From: Gallionellaceae bacterium | GTDB taxonomy: Bacteria > Pseudomonadota > Gammaproteobacteria > Burkholderiales > Gallionellaceae | Reading direction: 5' to 3' | DNA length: 64,000 nucleotides | Assembly: GCA_030823955.1 (NCBI GenBank) | Contig: JAVBYO010000033.1 | Span: forward strand, 1 to 64,000 | Shown here: positions 61,377 through 64,000 of the stretch, piece after piece | Numbering within the stretch: position 1 is the stretch's first letter | Layout: every line of letters begins with the position of its first letter | Translations under genes and position numbers: made by a program | Notes under the pieces: generated by a model | Seen by the model: only the letters and a program-made list of their open reading frames with translations | What the model was told of the DNA's origin: nothing | Database searches by the model: none

Positions 61377-62911
61377 ACATGGCCGCAGACATTCGTCCGG
61401 ACGATTGGTCGCAACGCCTGCAAGTGCTGGGCGTGACGGTCACGCATCTGGTCACCGACAGCCGCATGGTGCAGGTCGGTGACACCTTCGTGGCTTATCC
61501 CGGTGTGCAGACGGATGGTCGCCGCTTTATCGAGCAGGCGATCGCCAACGGTGCCAACGCGGTGATCTGGGAAGCGCATGGTTTTGTATGGGACGAATCA
61601 TGGCAGGTGCCGCATCTGGCCGTGGCCGAATTGCGCCAACAAGCGGGTGCATTGGCCGACCATGTGTATGGCGCACCTTCCAGAAAACTCTGGATGGTCG
61701 GGGTGACCGGCACCAACGGCAAGACCACTTGCAGCCATTGGATCGCGCGTACGCTGAACAGTCTGGGGCGCAAGACGGCATTGCTGGGGACGCTGGGCAA
61801 CGGCTTCCCCGGTGAACTACATCCTTCCCTGAACACCACACCGGAAGCGGTCAGTGTGCACGGCCTGCTGGCGGAGTATCTGCAACAGGGAGCGCGCGCG
61901 ACGGCGATGGAAGTCTCTTCGCATGCCTTGGCACAGGGACGTGTCAACGGGGTGCACTACGATGTCGCGTTGCTGACCAATCTGAGCCGCGACCATCTCG
62001 ATTATCACGGCGACATGCACCATTACGCCGCAGCCAAACGGCGTCTGTTCGACTGGAAGCATCTCAAACATGCCGTGCTGAATCTGGACGATAGTTTTGG
62101 TGCTGAACTGGCCGAGACATTGCGCGATGCGGAAGTCGAGGTGGTGGGCTACGGTCTGAGTGAGGCGGCGCTGCAACTGGCCGAGCGGCTCGGTATCCGT
62201 ATGGTGTTCGGTGCCGCGCTGCACATGGATGCGCAGGGCATGGTGATACATATCCATTCCAGCTGGGGCGGGACGCAATTGCACAGCCGTCTGATCGGAC
62301 GCTTCAATGCTGCCAACCTGTTGGGGACGCTCGCCGTGTTGCTGGTCGGTGGTGTCGAACTGTCGAGTGCGGTCGGCGAGCTGGCGCAACAGAAGGCCGT
62401 GCCGGGTCGTATGCAGACGCTGGGCGGCAAAGACAAGCCCACCGTCGTGGTCGATTATGCCCATACACCGGACGCGCTGGAAAAGGTGTTGCAGACATTG
62501 CGCGAAGTCACTCCCGCGGGCAGCGGCAAGATCATCTGTGTGTTCGGCTGCGGCGGCGACCGTGATCGCGGCAAACGTCCGATGATGGGTACGGTCGCAT
62601 CCAGATTCGCGGATGAATGCATCGTCACCAGTGATAACCCGCGCAGCGAAAGTCCCAAGGCCATCATCGACGCGATCCTGTTCGGTGTGCAGGGCGATGC
62701 CTATCAGGTGATCGAAGACCGTGCTCACGCCATCACCCGTGCCGTCGCTACGGCACGCGCCGAAGACACCGTGCTGATCGCGGGCAAGGGGCACGAGGAC
62801 TATCAGGAGATCAACGGCGAGAAACTTCCTTTCAGCGACAGCGAAGTGGTGCGCCGCGCTTTGAGCGTGTGGGCACCGGTCGATCTCAAACGTGAATGGA
62901 GCACGGCATGA
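61373..62911 (+). CDS. murE: UDP-MurNAc-tripeptide synthetase (meso-DAP adding)
   Basis: The 512 residues form the three Mur ligase domains: an N-terminal UDP-binding domain (VTHLVTDSRMVQVGDTFVAY in part), the ATP loop GVTGTNGKTTCSHW (about 112-125) and the C-terminal domain with DNPRSE (about 423-428), the signature that selects meso-diaminopimelate. It adds the third residue of the stem peptide. Overlaps ftsI and murF by ATGA. Confidence 0.96.
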   Translation: MNMAADIRPDDWSQRLQVLGVTVTHLVTDSRMVQVGDTFVAYPGVQTDGRRFIEQAIANGANAVIWEAHGFVWDESWQVPHLAVAELRQQAGALADHVYGAPSRKLWMVGVTGTNGKTTCSHWIARTLNSLGRKTALLGTLGNGFPGELHPSLNTTPEAVSVHGLLAEYLQQGARATAMEVSSHALAQGRVNGVHYDVALLTNLSRDHLDYHGDMHHYAAAKRRLFDWKHLKHAVLNLDDSFGAELAETLRDAEVEVVGYGLSEAALQLAERLGIRMVFGAALHMDAQGMVIHIHSSWGGTQLHSRLIGRFNAANLLGTLAVLLVGGVELSSAVGELAQQKAVPGRMQTLGGKDKPTVVVDYAHTPDALEKVLQTLREVTPAGSGKIICVFGCGGDRDRGKRPMMGTVASRFADECIVTSDNPRSESPKAIIDAILFGVQGDAYQVIEDRAHAITRAVATARAEDTVLIAGKGHEDYQEINGEKLPFSDSEVVRRALSVWAPVDLKREWSTA

Positions 62912-64000
62912 TGCTGCTCTCGGACATCGCGCTGTTGTTGGGCGGCACACTGGTCGGGCCGGATGCGCGCTTTGCGGCAGTCTCCACCGACAGTCGCGCC
63001 ATCATGCCGGGTGATCTGTTCGTGGCGTTGCGCGGCGAACATTTCGACGGTTTCGAGTTCGCCCAAAAATCGATAGAGGACGGCGCGGCAGCTGCTCTGG
63101 TGAATGCGGACAGCTACAAGAAGAGCGGCTCACTCATCAATCCGGGTTCACCCGTACTGGCGGTGGAAGACACGCGCATCGCTCTGGGCAAGTTGGCCGC
63201 GCATTGGCGCGGACAGTTTGTCATCCCCTTGATCGGCATCACCGGCAGCAACGGCAAGACCACGGTGAAAGAGATGCTGGCCGCCATCCTGCGCCAGCAA
63301 ACGGGCGTAGCGGACGCAGTGCTGGCGACCAAGGGCAATCTGAACAACGACATCGGCATGCCGCTGACCTTGCTCAAGCTGCGTGCCGCGCACCGTTATG
63401 CGGTGATCGAGATGGGTATGAATCATCCGGGTGAGATCGATTATCTGACGCGCCTCGCGTGCCCGGATGTGGCGCTGGTGAACAACGCGGCCAGTGCACA
63501 TCTGGCCGGGCTGGGCACGGTGGAAGCGGTGGCGCTGGCCAAGAGCGAGATATTCGCGGGACTGGGACAACACGGCGTGGCGATCATCAATGCGGACGAT
63601 GAGTTCGCGCCGTTATGGCGCGATGTCGCCGGTGCACATCGCATCGTGGATTTTGGCCTGAATGGGAAAGCCGCCGTGAGTGCCCATTGGCAGGCCCGAG
63701 GTTTTGCCTCTTTGGTCGAGGCACGCACTCCGCAGGGGGATTTTTCGGTCGAGCTACAGGTACCGGGGGTACACAACGTGCGCAACGCACTCGCGGCGAC
63801 CGCTGCTGCCATCGCCGTGGGTATCCCGCTGTCCGTTATCGCGGCAGGTTTGCAGAATTTTGGCGGTGTCGCCGGACGTTTGCAGCGCAAGGCGGCGCTG
63901 AACGGCGCGGTATTGATCGACGATACCTACAACGCAAATCCCGCATCGTTATCGGCGGCGCTCAAGGTGCTGGCACAGGCACCGGGAAAAAAGATCCTGG
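62908..64000 (+). CDS. murF: UDP-MurNAc-tripeptide--D-Ala-D-Ala ligase MurF, 3'-truncated by window
   Basis: The frame opens at ATG 62908 (a second ATG follows at 62911) overlapping the murE stop and remains open to the last base, so 364 codons are visible of an expected 450 or so. The N-terminal STDSRAIMPGDLFVALRGE, the ATP loop GITGSNGKTTVKEM (about 111-124) and the DDTYNANPASL segment (about 338-348) identify MurF. It adds D-Ala-D-Ala to the UDP-MurNAc tripeptide. The 3' end is outside the window. Confidence 0.95.
   Translation, partial: MMLLSDIALLLGGTLVGPDARFAAVSTDSRAIMPGDLFVALRGEHFDGFEFAQKSIEDGAAAALVNADSYKKSGSLINPGSPVLAVEDTRIALGKLAAHWRGQFVIPLIGITGSNGKTTVKEMLAAILRQQTGVADAVLATKGNLNNDIGMPLTLLKLRAAHRYAVIEMGMNHPGEIDYLTRLACPDVALVNNAASAHLAGLGTVEAVALAKSEIFAGLGQHGVAIINADDEFAPLWRDVAGAHRIVDFGLNGKAAVSAHWQARGFASLVEARTPQGDFSVELQVPGVHNVRNALAATAAAIAVGIPLSVIAAGLQNFGGVAGRLQRKAALNGAVLIDDTYNANPASLSAALKVLAQAPGKKIL

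Overview
The window is a gene-dense chromosomal segment of a Gram-negative bacterium, about 57-58 % G+C by eye. It most resembles Betaproteobacteria of the order Nitrosomonadales, possibly a Gallionellaceae/Sideroxydans-like microaerophile; that placement is inferred from gene order and protein style, not from a database search. The supporting blocks are lolB-ispE-tRNA-Gln-prs-rplY-pth, nadD-rsfS-rlmH-maf-rng, pilT/pilU divergent from yggS-proC-yggT-yggU, a homodimeric pyruvate dehydrogenase, and the mraZ-rsmH-ftsL-ftsI-murE-murF division/wall cluster. LolB, other lipoproteins and a meso-DAP-type MurE indicate a diderm envelope.

Layout. 1-7 kb: a diguanylate cyclase cut by the window edge, prmC, a RidA-family gene, recG-ubiC, a TacA/TacT-type toxin-antitoxin pair, ubiA. 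7-12.3 kb: TerC-like protein, then an oxidative-stress block (dps, rubredoxin reductase, rubredoxin, a rubrerythrin without its own rubredoxin domain) divergent from a true OxyR with Cys199/Cys208, then a methyltransferase. 12.3-17.2 kb: mutM, two small unknown genes and a three-gene GldG-type ABC exporter. 17.3-22.9 kb: TPR lipoprotein, lolB, ispE, tRNA-Gln, prs, rplY, pth. 22.9-24.6 kb: a disturbed tRNA-Phe locus with a decayed tRNA copy, the intact tRNA, and an AT-rich segment bracketed by 249-bp imperfect direct repeats. 24.4-32.5 kb: an asparagine-synthetase-family amidotransferase divergent from argA, then yggX, ppk1, a ribbon-helix-helix-like protein, sixA and a two-domain PPK2 (pap). 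32.6-38 kb: pilT-pilU and the yggS-cdd1-proC-yggT-yggU operon. 38-39.5 kb: two exported beta-carbonic anhydrases. 39.6-43.3 kb: rng-maf-rlmH-rsfS-nadD. 43.4-49.8 kb: aceF-aceE-5-FCL-tfoX-ilvA. 49.9-55.3 kb: a PhnD-like lipoprotein paired with a diguanylate cyclase, rpiA, phoU-ppx. 55.3-57.1 kb: two orphan genes followed by attC-like hairpins, resembling integron cassettes without an integrase. 57.1-64 kb: rnpB, repeats, and the dcw cluster with its promoter and MraZ operator; murF runs off the end.

How the genes work together. Polyphosphate synthesis (ppk1), use for AMP phosphorylation (pap) and breakdown (ppx, next to phoU) are all present. The rubredoxin reductase, rubredoxin and rubrerythrin together could make a complete NAD(P)H-driven peroxidase chain beside OxyR and Dps. 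Type IV pilus retraction motors and two membrane diguanylate cyclases point to control of surface attachment. The parts most worth a second look are the tRNA-Phe locus, the cassette-like pair before rnpB, a strong terminator-like hairpin inside ubiA, the shared leader of dps and rubrerythrin, and the PhnD-like/GGDEF pair.
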